In this document: positions 46,801-61,800 of the stretch, piece by piece | Layout of the letters: each line of letters begins with the position of its first letter | How positions within the stretch are numbered: position 1 is the stretch's first letter | The notes under the pieces: model-generated | The model's database searches: none | Told to the model about the DNA's origin: nothing | The model's input: the letters and a program-made list of their open reading frames with translations, nothing else | Source: Tyto alba | Lineage: Eukaryota; Chordata; Aves; Strigiformes; Tytonidae | NCBI RefSeq assembly: GCF_018691265.1 | Contig: NW_024881327.1 | Coordinates: 26,157,936-26,221,935, forward strand | Direction of reading: 5' to 3' | DNA length: 64,000 nucleotides | Program-made: the position numbers and the translations under genes

Positions 46801-49800
46801 ACACATAAAACAACTTTTAAAGTCTGTTAAACAGAAGCATCCACGTTCTTCTTTAAATTACTCCAACACAGCAATAAACCAAACAAACAAAAACCAACAC
46901 ATTTTTTGCCACAGCCAGTGATCTCCTAGGAGTATTTGAGAATTTTTTGCATTTGGCTCTTTGAATCATTCCAGGACTCGTTCCTCAAAAAAGATTTGAA
47001 TTGCTAGAGTGAATGAATTTAGAACAAGAGATCTAACTTCAAAGCAAGATCCTTTTTCAAAGGGGCTTTTGGAGGATGTTTTATATTTGGAATACTTAAA
47101 TTTTCTGGCAAGTAGTCCTGGTTTAATATTGGGTAAGAGTATTTTTTTTCCTCCTCCTCCACTGAACCTAGGAGGGATGGCAGATTCTATTTTAGGAACA
47201 GCTTTGAAGTTAAAGAGCTGGCAACAGCACAATTAAAACACAGGCCTGAAGAAACCAAATCCACAGCTCTTAATCGTTATTTTCAAATCGACTCGAAGCA
47301 CGGAAGGATGTTGAAGGAGACCTACTGAACAAGTGTATGTCATAAACCTGTCTGTAAACCACAAGACTAAAGCCAAACCTGCTTGCTAAGTCTGTAACAT
47401 ATGTGAATTTCTTTCACCTTTAAAAGCTCAACAGGTGAGGGCTTTCGTAAGAATAGTCCAGTACACCTATATGACATCCCTGCACCAAGTGCGTTTTGGG
47501 GTGTCTGTGGGGGTTCCTCTCATGCTTTTAATAATATACAACTTAGATCACCTTTACCACAGTTATAATTAAAAGAATTACTTTCTAAAAACTTGCAATG
47601 CGCTATCTGTATTATTTTATCAGAAAGGTTTTAATGCAGCTTAAAACTGCAGATAGCGTCACGTTCCTTCACGATTCTGTCCCCTCTGCAGTAAGAAAAC
47701 ATCACAAAATTGCCAGAGCAGTAGCATATTCTTTCTTTAGTCACCCTATTTTCATTTATGCACAAAAACTCGGGAAAGGGCACAGAATTAGCTCATCTTT
47801 AAATCTCTTCTGTTTTCTAGGTTGTACCGCTTTGTGTATGACAATCACTGATGAAAGCTAGAGCTTGCCAGGCAGCAGAAGTTAATAGTTTTAAAATCAT
47901 CAGCAGCAATTGAAGAAAGCAACATCTTCCATTAAGATTCAAACTCTATAAGCCCCACACAAAGTTGCGGCACAGAAATAATGTTATTTCCTTGCTTATA
48001 TGAAAAAGCATTAATAGAGAAACTTTTAAAAGATTCCCTATGCAAACAGAATAGCAAAGAAACTGCTCAGCATTATTTCAGCATAAGTCAAGAAAAGAAT
48101 GAAAGGAACAAAAGGAGAAAATAAAGAAAGGGTTTCCACCTTAAATCACTCTCTTCTATGAACAAATCCTTCACTTTCCTTCTCAAATACTCTCCATCCA
48201 TCTATCTTCATTTCTTACTGACTATTCTTAGTTCCTTGCTAAGTCCTTTTGAACTTAATTTCTTAAAATGGTAACACTCAGGTTACTACACTATTTGTGC
48301 AAATGCCCATGACACTCCCTCCAGTAAATATCCATAAATATCAAGTTTCAGCAAATATTCAGTAAATATCAGTAAATTTCAAACCAGATTTAACAATGAG
48401 AAGAGTTCTCAAAGAGCTTTTATTCTTATAAGATTCATAGGCACAGGATGCTGGATAAAAACATCAGGTGCCAATAAAGACCTCTGACTGAAAGAAAGGA
48501 TATGGCACAAACACAATTCTTACCAGACTTTTAGGAATTCATACATGCTGTGAGGGGAAAGGGGAATTAAAGCTTCTTTTGCTGCTTTGACCTTAGACAT
48601 CGGAGAATCCAACTTCTGACACAAATTCATGATATGACATACGTTTAGTTCAAAAGTTTGTAGAATGATTTGTTAACATGTACCTCAATAGCATTAGTAC
48701 TAGTTGACTTACAGAAAACAGCTTCTCACTTCAAACACTTTCAAGGACACAAGACCCAACATTTAGTCTTTAGGTAATTATTTACTACTTGGGATTATGC
48801 TTACTGAGAAATTAAAAGACAGAAGTTTCTGTTTCTGCCTTGCAGATATATTTAAGAAAAGAGAAGAACACAAAACTCTGAAATTCTGCACATATAGCCG
48901 AATGTGTATGGAATGCGCTGTCTTTATTTCATTATCATCAAGCATTTGATGATAATGCATCTCTCAATTTTCACATCCTATGTGGTGCAGAATATTTACC
49001 TGGTGGGGGAATCAGAGGTGGAGCAGTACTGACAGTTGGAGGGGGTGGGAGGAAAGGAGGTGGTGGAAGATGGGTAGGTGGAGCTCCTGGAGGGAAAAAT
49101 GGAGGTGGCTTGGTAAAATTGTCTACTTCAGGATTAGATCGTTCTGAAAGAACCTGTAAAATATCAAACTATAGTTACAATTGCTATGTCAAAAGGGTAG
49201 AAGATAGGTTTCCTCTCTTTCCAGTTACTACAACAGGAAAGTATTACTTATGCACCTAAAAGTCATACTGAGAAAGTTTAAGTTCTATCTGCAGTCTATG
49301 TTCAGTATCCCATACTTGCCAAGTACCTCTGAGGGTCTAAGAGCAGCCAGTAGGGAACAACAAACATAAGATTTCAAAGGGAATGTAAGGCATCTGAATA
49401 TGGCCCAAAACACCATCTTAAATTTATATATAAAGGAAAACATTTTCAAAATCAAGATGAAAAACATGAAAAAACCCAAGACTTTAAATGACTTAAACAC
49501 TGTGAGATCAGCTCAATAACACATAGCAGTATTTTCAATATAAACACTACAATCCACTACTATCTTCATTGTTTAACCTTAACCTAAGTTGGCATGGAAA
49601 TTCAGCTAGGGCACCAAGTAACCTTGATTCTTCTCCACAGGTAAGTTAGGAGAGGAAAAAGTGTATTCAATTTAGTTGTTTTCTTAAGATAATCCAAGAC
49701 CATAAAGACTAAAATCATAAAGACCAATCTTACAATTTATGGTAAAATAATGCAATATAATTAAAAAGTACTATCAACTATTTATTCCTTCACAACTTAT

Positions 49801-52800
49801 TTTTAAAAGACTGCGTTTCTCAAACTGCATACGAAGAGGCTTTCCCTTTCAGCATTAGCTGAAATAAGGGAGAAATGGACGGTCAGTTTAAATATTTATC
49901 TTTGTCACTTAGTAAACAAAACACTATCCCATGCAGATCTAGCAGAGCCAATGCTGTCTCCTGGATTTAAGTCTGCAACATTGCTCATTTCTTTTCAGTA
50001 AGAAGTATAACAAAACATTTCTCTTTTGAAATATATTAAATATTTTACCTTAATATATTTCAATTAATGACACAACTTTCTTCCTAGACTTAAAAGCTAC
50101 TTCTGTCTCATTCATACAACACTGAAATGTTTTAATCAGAAGCTACGGGAAAGCAAAAATGTCTTTTAGTCAAAGATAGTATGCAAATCTGCAGTATAAA
50201 ACCTGTATGTTGCTGTTTTCATTGGCACGCCGTCGTCCTTCCACCCTGCTGATAGTGATGGTCTGTCCGATCACATCTATTGTGCCAGATAATCGCCTGC
50301 AACAGAGGGCAAACCAGAATCAACAAGCAGAATTACAGAAGGAAATAAAAGAAAAATAGAAGAGAGAAAAAAAAAGTCTTATGGACTTCTCTCATTCTAA
50401 GTGCCAAGGTTCATTCTCCTGTATACAATATAAAAGACCATTTCTGAAAAACTTTAAATGTGATAAATTTGCTGAACTATGCAAGTGTGTATAACTAAAC
50501 AATGCAGCAATAAAGACTCCTATAGGATGAAGGCTGACTCTCCACACCCTCCTTCCATCTCCTACAAAATAATAAATCTACACTTCTGTTACTGATAAAA
50601 GAGAAAAAAAAAATGCAAAAAACCATACTGGAGGATTCCATGGAAGATCAAACAAAGGTAAGTTAGGAGGCAGAAATAAACATAATCCAACTGTACCATG
50701 CATACTATCGATATTGCAGCACATATTGAATAAAATCAGCTGCCATCTCTCTTATCTTGGAATACACAGTCTTAATATCAACCAGAAAGTACATGAAACT
50801 AGGAGACACTGACTCTTAAATTAAACCTTGTGTAAACTCAAAGGAATCTCAGACAAGCCATTCATACTTCCATTTCTCAGTCTTCCAAATGCAAAAAAAC
50901 ACCTCTAAAACCTTTGCATAGCTGAGCACTATATTCACCTTTAAAGAAACAAGTAACAGAGCAGCACCTCAGTCTCCCTTACAACCCAATGAAGCAACAA
51001 CAGAACATAATGTAAATTAAGAACACCTACCTTAGAAGTAGTTAGTAATGGATTTTTAGAGGAAGATGACAAGAAAAGTGACATGCATATGCACATCCCT
51101 TTCAGTTTCTGACAATCAAATTTTAAGGACTTCCCATGCAACTGATTTTAATAGCTCCTGATTAACTTGCATTTGTACAATCTCTTCTGAACATACTTTT
51201 ACGTTTGATCTTCAGTGATGAGATCCGTTTTGGATATCTTTTTGCCTGATAAATGTATTTGGTGCCCTGCAGTCCTTGTATTAAAAAAGTGTATATATAT
51301 ATACACACACACTTACATATAAATATATATATATACACACACACACCCTGTTCTCTGGCAGTGTAGTATTCATGGTACCTCTGCTGTATCTCTTCTTAAT
51401 TGTCTCTTTCCCAGACTGTAGTAGCCCACATCTCTCCTCATACAGAAGTAACTCTAACTTTCATTACTTGTTTCATCTTTTTGTGGGTGCTTCCTACCTC
51501 TACTATATCTTTTCTTGACTGACATGAACAGAATCACAGATAATATTCAGCTCTCAATGCATCATGGCTTTATGTACTATCCTAATGACTTTTTCTGGTT
51601 TGTTTCCCACTGCTGTTGATGACTATCATTCCATTTTGTTACTTTGGCTCACACTAGAAACTGAACTAAAATTTTGGGAAGCAGCAACAATAATTCCAAG
51701 ATCTCTTTCTCAATGGGTGTAATTATTAATTATTACTAATTTGAAGAAGTACATCTTATTTAGAAAAATGCAATCTAGGATTTAAATTTTCAGTGATTTT
51801 TCAGTTATTTCAGTTCACTATGAACAAGTTATTCAAGTCCACACTGCAATGACTGTGTGAATTTTAAATGCAAACGTACCTCACTTCAGCTTCCAAACCA
51901 GTCAAACTATTAAGATTATGCCTGTTAGACTTAAGCTGGTCCTACTATAAAATTCTTAACTTCCTTGTACATATTCACATAGTTTGTTAAGAGAGGTATC
52001 TTGAAGCCCCCCAAACTATCTGATATTATGGCCACACAGCTGTCAACTGCAACTTTTTATTTTTAACTTTGCAAAGCAGATTAAAAATGCTACACCGAGG
52101 GTAAAGACACAATGACATTCCACTGGATATAAGCACTTAAATTTAAAGCATAATCAATCTCTCAAAATTTTCAATAAATCAACCACATGGGAATGTACTA
52201 ACAGTAAAGAAGCACTCTAGACAACAGACTAGAAAATAATGTGACAGGGATCTGAATGTTATCTACTACAACTAAAACCTGGTATCTGCGACAATGGGGA
52301 ACCTCTATTTTGAAGAGAGGAAGAATCTAAAGTAGAGTGAATTTTCCTGTTTGCAACCCCAAAATAAAAGAAACCCAGAAACCTATATTTATAATTCTAT
52401 TGTTCTTATGCAGATAGAATAAAACCTACCTGCTTTGCAGCCCACAGTTAATTTCTAAATTAAAAAAAGTTTAAAAAGCAGGATTCACTTAGGTCAACTC
52501 CATTAAAAAATGAGGTACAAAATTGCACTGCTAATAGATGAGAGAAACAGCTGCATCTGTGTCACATCTATAAGGGAAACCACAGTAGAGAAAACTGACA
52601 GTATTTACCAATAGTGTGATATGCAACAAAAAGAAAGACTGGCAAAAAACTTTCAAGAAATTTCAGGAAATAAATCAATTAAAAAAAAAAAATGCTTGTA
52701 CTTTTAGAAGACAAGTTGTTGTATTTTTTGTATCTAGTGGACTACTAACCACATTGATACAAATAGCAGGGAGAACAGCTGGGACAGGCTCCGGGTGCTG

Positions 52801-55800
52801 CTGGACTGATAGCTCTGACCCCAGTTGCCTAGATAAATACCTAGATTCCAATGCAGCTGAAAAAGACACAGCAGACACTAGAGCGTGAAGGATCAATTAT
52901 ATCTCCCACAGATAACCTAAAGTTCCTTGGCAGACAGCATACTGAGGATGATCCGAATGCGTCCTCTGAGTTTTTCAATATCTGGGTTTAGAGCCTCCTC
53001 CTGGATTTTAAAGCAAGCTCATTAAGCACAACAGTTTGGAGGGAAAAAAAGTCCAGTGGTACAAGAGCCCGAGAATACATCTGCAAACTAAACCGGTATA
53101 TACAATACAGCAGCCTCTCCAAGGATAACACAAGTTACAGAAATTCTCTGATTTTCTAATATCCCATCCTAAAAAGTCATATTGTTCCAGTCTAAATCCT
53201 GAAACAATCAATACCTGCTTTCCTAATCCTCCCCAGTGGTCTTTCATGGTATTCTAACACTGCCGCACTGTGGATTATTATTTTGCTTTCAGCAACTAAA
53301 TTGGAAATATAGGAATTATAATTGCTAAACCAACTGTTTCATTATAAAAAAAAAACAAAAAACAAAAAACAAAACCAAAACCGGACAAGTGACTTTTTGT
53401 AAAACAACATGTCTCAGTCTTCACTGTGACAGCTCATTTGCTTTCAGAGTTCCAAGACACTGGTTCTCTTCCATCACTAGTATCTTCTCTTAATTATCTA
53501 AAAGCCATATCCTAGAAAACTCATTTTACTTAGCTTTAGTCTCTGTATGATAGATGATTCTTCTACAGCAATAAGTCCCTCCCTACGGTGACCCCCTGCT
53601 TGGCCCGCTCCACTGTTTGACAGGGCTTCCACTTGGGAGTGGAATTAAGTCAAATTAAGACTCTTCCTCTCTTGCACTGCTTGCATGCTGCCAGCAACTT
53701 GCAGAATCAGCATTGAAAACACAGGCAATGGACACCAGTGCAAGAGCACTGAGCATTAGTATAATATGTGCATCAACCATACTACAATAACACCAATTTT
53801 GGCTTGGGAAGCAGCCCAAGTACAACACTGCATTATCAAAGGAAGCAAATCTGGTCCACCAGTTGGTTCCTAGACATCAACTTTACTGAAATGAACACTG
53901 TTTTCACTTAATTTTTCTATAGTCTAAAGAGTAGACCTATGCTCAGTCATCCTCACCAAGCTGGTGCTTTATAATTGTTTTTTTAATAATGTTTCATAGC
54001 GGTATGTCCATTGTTTTTCCCAACATCTGCCAAGAGATTTAATTTTTGTAATGATGGATGAGTTCAGGAATTTGCCATCGTACCTTGAACTTGAGAAATT
54101 CTCTATTTCCAAGACTGCAATAATGATTTAATTAAGTACTCCACTAAAAGAGCTTGAAATGAAACAAGAGAAAGCATATGTCGAGTTGCAGAAGGAGCAG
54201 CAGATGACATCACTGTCAAAAACATAATCTTCACAAAGGCAAGAGAGGCATCTGAAGCATCCAGAATTTAACAGTTCAGCAGTTTTGCAGAAGGGGCAAA
54301 TCTGATTCAGGATCTTGATTAAGTCATAGCAAGTTGACACATGAGGAAATTTCAAAGACTCACCAGTCATTATCTAGCTCAACGATAGGATGTTAAGCAG
54401 GCATTACTAGGCTTCTGTCTCAGTGCTGTGTACAGAGAAAAGAAAGGCCTTGCTTTGTCCCTTACATGATCAGGGCACCTGGGATACAGATGCATTCCCA
54501 GTGGATACACCCAAACATAAAAAGGCAATCCACATGTGTGGGATGCACATGAACCCACAGCAGAGTTCATACAAAGTGTAGCTTGAAAGGAACGTTCCAG
54601 CAACTCAGTGAGTGATTTCACTCTAATTAGAGAATGGTTATTTATGAGCTATTTGCACTATGAATACCACCCTCCATGGAGATTTAATTCACAAAGGTAT
54701 TTCAATCTCATTTGGCAAACTGAGTTTATTTAAATTCTACAGAGCAAACAGAGGGGGGAAAAAGAATAAGAAAAAAAACAAGACAAAATAAATTATTTTC
54801 CAAATTCATAGCCTCAGAAATCACTTATTCCCACCACAGTGGGGGATTATATTACTGCAGTAATGTAAATAATGAACTGTTTTTGGGAACCACCTTTTCA
54901 ATTTTCATAATTTAGAAACAGACTAACTACTGGATGCCACATTTATTCACTAGACTTAGTCTAATCTAAGAGTTACAGAATACTTTTAAAACTGTATTTA
55001 CTATGTTCTTGTGTTCCTTCTTGTCTTATGTGTCTTATGCTTTGTTTTCCTCCTCTTGAGGACAGCCTCAACTTTGCTGAGCTCACTTACCACTGATTGA
55101 TATAATCAGAGAAGCAAACAAATTCAACACAGAAATCACTGATACCCAAAATAGACATTTTTTTCAAAATAATATCTGAATTTTCATCATTTAGTCTCAC
55201 AAGGCTAGTTCATGAAACAAGAGACCTGTATTTTTTTCATAGTAATGACATATCACAAATCCATTTTAAGGCCCAAGCACAGAGAAAGCTGATAAATAGC
55301 CCATCACATTGAAATTAATTCTGCTTTCAGAGAAATTAGCCTGTCAGTGTGATGTACTCTTCAGTAATAACCCAAAAAGCATAAATGGAGCTTAAAAAAC
55401 TAAGAGCTTCTGACAGAGCAAAGTTTTGTGATGGAGACCAATTCTATATATTATTGGAATGAGAAAATACCAGTTCTTGCATCCAGCTTGTAAATGAAAC
55501 TTTTGCTTATTTCTCTGCTACTAAAGAAATACTATCTCACAGTCCTTGAAAAATGACATAAGGAAAAGCACTGGTCTAAAATACAGTAAGACATCTCTAT
55601 AATTTGGCTGGTTATGGCGGGTTTGAAATATGTCAAATCCTCTTCATGTTCTAGAAAGCACTATAACAAACAGAGATTCCTCTAGGTTTTTTCCTTAATT
55701 GTGACTATGTACACAATGATTCTTTAATTAACTACATCTACAGAACATTCTACTTTACACCATATCATTTGCATACGATGTGCATTTACTAAACCATTTT

Positions 55801-58800
55801 CATTACGTTCTAACTCCTCCTTCAGGGTTACACAACACTTTATGCTATTCAAAAGCCCTAAATATCACAGAATCAAGACAAGAGGTTCAGGTGCCATTTC
55901 TAAGCAACTAATAGCTCAGCTGTGATTAAGACAGTCATTGTTTACAAATTCAAGAAAAATTTCTCACACAGACATGTATGAACAAGCACTGAATTTTTCT
56001 CTGAATTAAACATTTAGGATGCAATTCTAGTGAAGTACTAACTTCTATTTGTTGGTGAGCAATAATTCTGTTTCTATTTTGTAAACTACAACCTCCATAT
56101 CAGTAATGAGTAATATTCTTGCTAGATCTCGGAGATTTTTTTTTTTTGAGAATTTCAACTGCAATATTATGCAAACTACTACTGTACTCGAATCAAAAAG
56201 GTAAAAACAGTAGGCACAAAATTATTTTAATGTTTACAAAAAAAATGAAAAAAAGTATGAACAACTACCTGTCCTCAGACTTCCCATTAAAGAGAAATAT
56301 GTGTCACAATATCTATGTGTAAAATTATCCACAAAATGATGTTGCAGTCCTGACTAGTAAATGGGGAATTAAAATGTTAAATCAGGACCATGCCCTATTT
56401 TTTTTCCCCTCTTAACTTAATTCAGGTGATTTGCCCCTTCTATATTGTTCCTGCCACTTTCTGATGCCCCAGCTGGCTTCTCTGGAGGCAGTGCTTGTCT
56501 GTGACTGAGAAGAGGTGCTGCTTTTGCTGAAATAACTGCTCAAGTCTTTCTTTTCTTGTGTCTCTATCTTTTCCGCTCTTTGAGTTCCTCTTCTCATGCC
56601 CAGCTCCTTACCAATTCTCACAACAATGCTGCTGTACCCAGTTGCATGTTTTCCCTCCCTTCTACCAAATATACCAACCATTGCCAGAAGCTGAGAAGTT
56701 TTACTGCTACATGAGAAATGCTTCCAGCAATTTCACAGCAAAGCTACTGCAAATGCCTCATGGCATAAAGGCACTTATTTTAAATTATCAAAGAGCTGGA
56801 TTGCTGATAAATTTCTGCCTACCTAAAATTAACTCTTTCATTAAAGACAAAAAAAGTCCAATCCCATAAAACAATGCCTGGTTATAAAGAAATCACTAAT
56901 ACTGGGTTTTATATACAGAAAATAGAAGCTGTGTTCTGGAGAAGTTATTCAAGTATATATAATCCATACAGTTAATAGTCATTCATTCACTGAGCCACTC
57001 TCAGACTTTTAAGCATATGATTTTCTTTCAAAATCTCTTCTGAGAACCTGGTAGAAATACCTTTTTCTTTACGCAGGAATTTATTTTAAGCAAATGTATC
57101 CAAAGGAGCAGATATTAAAATGTGGAAAAAGGTCAGTTTTGCTATTGTAACAACTCACAATTACAGTATTCACACTAAATACATATAAAACAACCTATTG
57201 TAACCACTGGAAAGCACAAGTGATACAACTGGAAATGTACCATTTTCTTTCCTCTATCTACACAACAAACTTCACTTGCCAGCTTCTAATTCTCAAAGTT
57301 AAACTGGTTTTCCAACCTTTGCTCAGGTAAACTTAGTTCCTGGAGAAAACAGACACGTCTTAAGTTTCTCATGAAACCCCTGATTAACAACCAGTATACT
57401 AACTTTAAACTTCTATAAATCAGGAAGATGGTTTCTTAAACTTGGGATTGCTAGCTTCAGGCAGGGAAAAAAAAAAAAGTATCACATAAAAATATGGTAT
57501 AAAGACACCTAGGGTAAAATAGATTTAACCTTGCTAGAGCATACAACAAAGATTTCACTTACGAAGCCTACACCATGCACATGTATGACCTTATTGTATT
57601 AAGCTTTCTCACAACAAATGCAGTTTTCAGAGAACCACAGAATTTACACAATGCATTTTTTCTAGAACTTTAAGCTTAACTACATTTTAGTATCATGGTC
57701 ATTAACTACGTTCTAAAGTATTATAGAGATTCTCTGTTCACCAATGAAATGCATAAATAATTGAAATCCTGTAACAAAACCTGTACTAGATACACCTTTG
57801 GAATGCCTATCCTGTGAACGGTACATTCAATTTTGAGAACTCTGTTACAAGAACATCACACATCAGAAGCAATTCAGAAAGGAAAAGTAAAAAAATAATT
57901 ACAGGGTTGATACAAAGATTGGAATACTTTTACTACTACTTAAAGAAATAAAAAAAAAAAAAAAAGAAAAAGAGAACTAAGATCTACTAAAAACAAAGCA
58001 GTATAACTTGATAGCTCAGAGAAGAATTTAGGCTTTCAGGAGGAATAGTCTAGGAGTGAAAGAAAAATGCAGGCAACAGTATCACACAAAACTGGTTTTT
58101 TTCCCACCCAGTAGAAATATATTTGGGTGTTGAACTAAGTCTTAAAGGATGGAATAATTGAACATGAGTGTCTCTGAATTAGTCAAGATACTTATGGATG
58201 CAGTGCTAAAGACAAGTCATAAATGTTAACCTTTAACTGTTTATAATGGAAGCGTACAACCTGCTCTACTTCTTTTACAATCATTTATAATACAGTGGCT
58301 TTTAATTTGCAGAGAACCGAAACACCTAAACAGGATCACTTGATAACTAAAGTAAAGCAGAAGCATGGATTCATCCTAAGACAACCGCCAGGTATCAAAC
58401 AGCAGTAGTTTAATACAGAATGTATTAAAGCCTGGGACTGGGAGAAGGAGGGGAAGAAACTCTAGTAAGGAAATAATGTCTCTCATTTCAAAGAAAGTAT
58501 AGTAAAATATTCAAATATAGAGAAGCTAAAACTCCCTTGCAGGACACTGGCTTCCAGGAATCCTCCCAGTTGCAGAAGTCATAGTTGTCTGATTCCATTT
58601 TGTTTAACTGAAAAAGTGTGTTAGCTAATACCCATAAAGACACTAGAGCTAGAAATATTTTGTTGTCCAATCTAATTCTATACAGAAAACATGATGTCAT
58701 ACATCAACACCTGGATTTTTATAGCTGCTTTGTTATTTGGTTTTGCTGTTTCTTCTCCCCCTTCCTTCTACTTTCTCTTTCCTGGATAGCCAAGAAGGTA

Positions 58801-61800
58801 GCACAGCATTCATGTGTAACAGTGACTGAAGGCTAAAAGTCGTAAGGATCACTCTTCCCCTCACTTCTACCTGTTACAGAAACGTATTTTCCTTTTTTCC
58901 TACAAAAGTCATGAACTTTAAATACATAGAGGTAACAGTATAAAAAGTTTTTTGGTCTTGAGTTACAACTGTCTAACTGACCTGTTTGTTGGAATTCCTG
59001 ATTTGAATAAGGCAGGAGGAGATGTGAAATCAGCTTTGGTCGACTGCACTGCCAACTCTTTCTCCAAATTTCCAGTTCTGCCCTGCTGTACCTTCAAAGT
59101 AATGTTTCATCATTAGTTTAACTTCAGAAGTGTAGTAGCCCCAACACTCAACATAGCACATAGCCAATAAAAAGAAAAGGCAAGTCCAACTTTATTCAGA
59201 TTTTTAAAAAACTGTCACCTTTGCGCAGCTAGTTTACTATTCCATGTAAGGATATATTACTTAAGTACTGTGTTGAATATACAAAGAAACAATATGCCTG
59301 AAACCAAATTATTACAGAAGATTATACAGTTTTAATTTATTTTCTAAGCACTTGATTTGGACATGAACAGACCAAACTAATTTCCTATGAACAAAATAAC
59401 ATCTTAACTTTTAAAAGAAACAAGCTTATAAAAAAAAATAATCTGCATAATCTTAACAACAGAGATACCTAACAAGTCTGCTACCCAACAACAAACCATG
59501 AGACAAGGAACTGAGTGGATTTTCCATCTGCCCTACTGACCATGCGATCTAATAACCACTTAATTTCCAAGTCATACCAGGAAGTCACCTCATACTCTGG
59601 GTTATGCAAACTTTCAAAGTTTTTTCATTAGTTCAGATTGAATACTTCAAAAATACATTGTTTCTGAAATACTGCAAAATTTCAGAGACACATTATTGAA
59701 GCTATGCCAAGACCTTTGGCGCAAGTACTTCAAGTATTGTTTGATTTCAGCAGCACACTATACATAAAAGAAAAACCTACATGGGTTATCATTAAAGACA
59801 AACCTGTACTGATTCAGTTTTTAAAGACACTCCCACTGTACCAGCCACATAGCTAGTTCACTCATGGTATAACATCATACAGATTGTGATCTCACAGCTG
59901 CTTGTAGGCAAGTGAACTACTAAGCTTTTGCAGAATCTCAGTTATAAACATAGGCACCTCTTCCCCAAACCCACAAAAAGGCACATAAATAGTTAAGATT
60001 CATTAAAAATTGAATTAAATTTTAGTATGTAGAAATATAAATAAACAAACAGAAAAAAACACACCAAAAACCTGAATAGGTTTGGTGTAAGTATTTATCT
60101 GAAAATCTGTAAGACTACTATTAATTAATAACTGGAAAATGTAGGAGACAAAGTCTTGCCAGTTACAGAAGATTAATCCAAATATATTATTTAAATTACG
60201 TGAGACTATTTCAGAAGAGTGGGAAAAAAGCTAATGAAATCATTTAATAATTATATGTAAGCACCTTGTGAAACACATGACAAACTCTTACTTCAGACTC
60301 TTACAACACAATTATCTGTACTGTTTGGTCACTGCACCCCTAGAGAGTCAATACTGAGCTAGAAATAGGGGAAACTTCACTTTGGAATACTTATCCTTCT
60401 TCCTTCAGGACAACAGCCCAGAGAAGTTTGAGAGCATAGTCAGCTGCAAATCATAACTCCCATTGCCCACCATTTCCACCATTCCATCACACTATTATAA
60501 TGATAACGGCGGAAGGCAAAAAGCCCCAGGGAGCTTCTGATTGGTTCTTGCTAAGATGGAAGTCAAAATGACTGAATACCCTCAAGTAGCATATGAGGGA
60601 AAAAAAAAAACATACCTGTCTACAATTGACACTTCTGTCACAGGAGTATACAGAAGAAAGCAACAGACAGTTCCAAGTCAGTTTAATGACAGTTCAAGAA
60701 TAAAAATGACTGCATATTGAAAATAAACAAAATAAATAACCTTCGTATTTTAATTTCAACTTTAGTATCAAATGAAAGAGTAAATGAGAAAAGCAGTTGA
60801 CAAAAACGTTCAATCCTTAAGATAAATATCGTCATAAAGATTTTTCTGCTCTCTGAATATCAGCATTTCCGAATGGAAAAATATTATATACAATTTGATT
60901 TATTGCCATCTAATCCCAAAAGGACAACAGAAAAATATGAAAGATTGATTTTCACATCTCAGAGTTGTCAAGGATAAGGGTTACAAAACACAGTAAGGAC
61001 TACAAGGCCACAGGAAAAATAAACATGCCATAACCTACAAAAGCTTCCCCAGCACATCTGCACAAATTCTTTAATCTGCACAAACAAATGCACTACAACT
61101 AAAAATAAACCATCACATAAAGAAAAATTAGTTTCACTGTGAAATCTGTTAGTTCACCAGGCCGCTAACTCACATGCTTGCAGAAGGGTGACGAACAAAG
61201 CAACATTTTTTAATCAGCCTTTTGTGACATACGCAGAAAGTCACTGATGTAAGATGAGAGTTTGAAATAATGGCTATATCCATTTCAGTTGTTCTTCTAT
61301 CAGTCTGTGGTGGCATGGGAAGCAATACTCAACAAAAATGAGAGCAACCAACAAAAGTTTACTAAAATTCACCTTAAAAAGATGGTATCTGCCATCGAGA
61401 ATCTCTGCACTTGGTCTTACTTCCATAGCATTGTCTTCAGCCTAAGTTAGATAACACATTGCCCATTAAGATACCATACAACTCTTAAGTGATGGGCCAC
61501 AATCTGAATAATGGTACAGATGCAATCTAGCTGTAGCTAGTCTGTCACACTATCCACACAAATTGCCAGTGAAGCAACACAGAAACACTCTAGGTCTAGG
61601 GGTGTGGGGGGGGTCAGGTGCAAACTCTAACATGCACACTGAACTGGGTAGAACAAGCTTATGACACACAAGCAGCTTTACAGGGGAAAAAGCATGTAGA
61701 ATACTACAAAAGTTGTAATAATTACCGTAATTTTATTTGTAGTTGAGGTAACTGGTAAAATTTCAAGACCCATTCGTATTCTCTTTTGTTTTTCACAGTA

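Larger units (their letters stand above)
44251..48999 (-). other. FIP1L1 intron upstream of the microexon
   Basis: About 4.7 kb. It includes the A-rich run at 45887-45931, the T run at 46739-46754, the degenerate repeat at 48318-48381 and a segment (46966-47236) open on both strands that I cannot assign. Confidence 0.75.
50297..58981 (-). other. FIP1L1 intron with the disabled cassette exon
   Basis: About 8.7 kb when the cassette exon (56416-56526) is skipped. It holds the TA/CA microsatellite, the ancient LINE remnant and a Cys-rich open reading (54128-54370). The rest is unique A/T-rich sequence. Confidence 0.75.

Noticed and set aside
56412..56681. Retrocopy or pseudogene of FIP1L1
   Set aside because: Only the single cassette exon is present, in correct order between its neighbours and with its own acceptor; upstream codons of the open frame are intron.
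60616..60634. 19-nt segment with AG/GT borders resembling a FIP1L1 microexon
   Set aside because: It would sit between two phase-0 exon ends, is not a multiple of three, and its reading (AAG TGT CAA TTG TAG) meets a stop.
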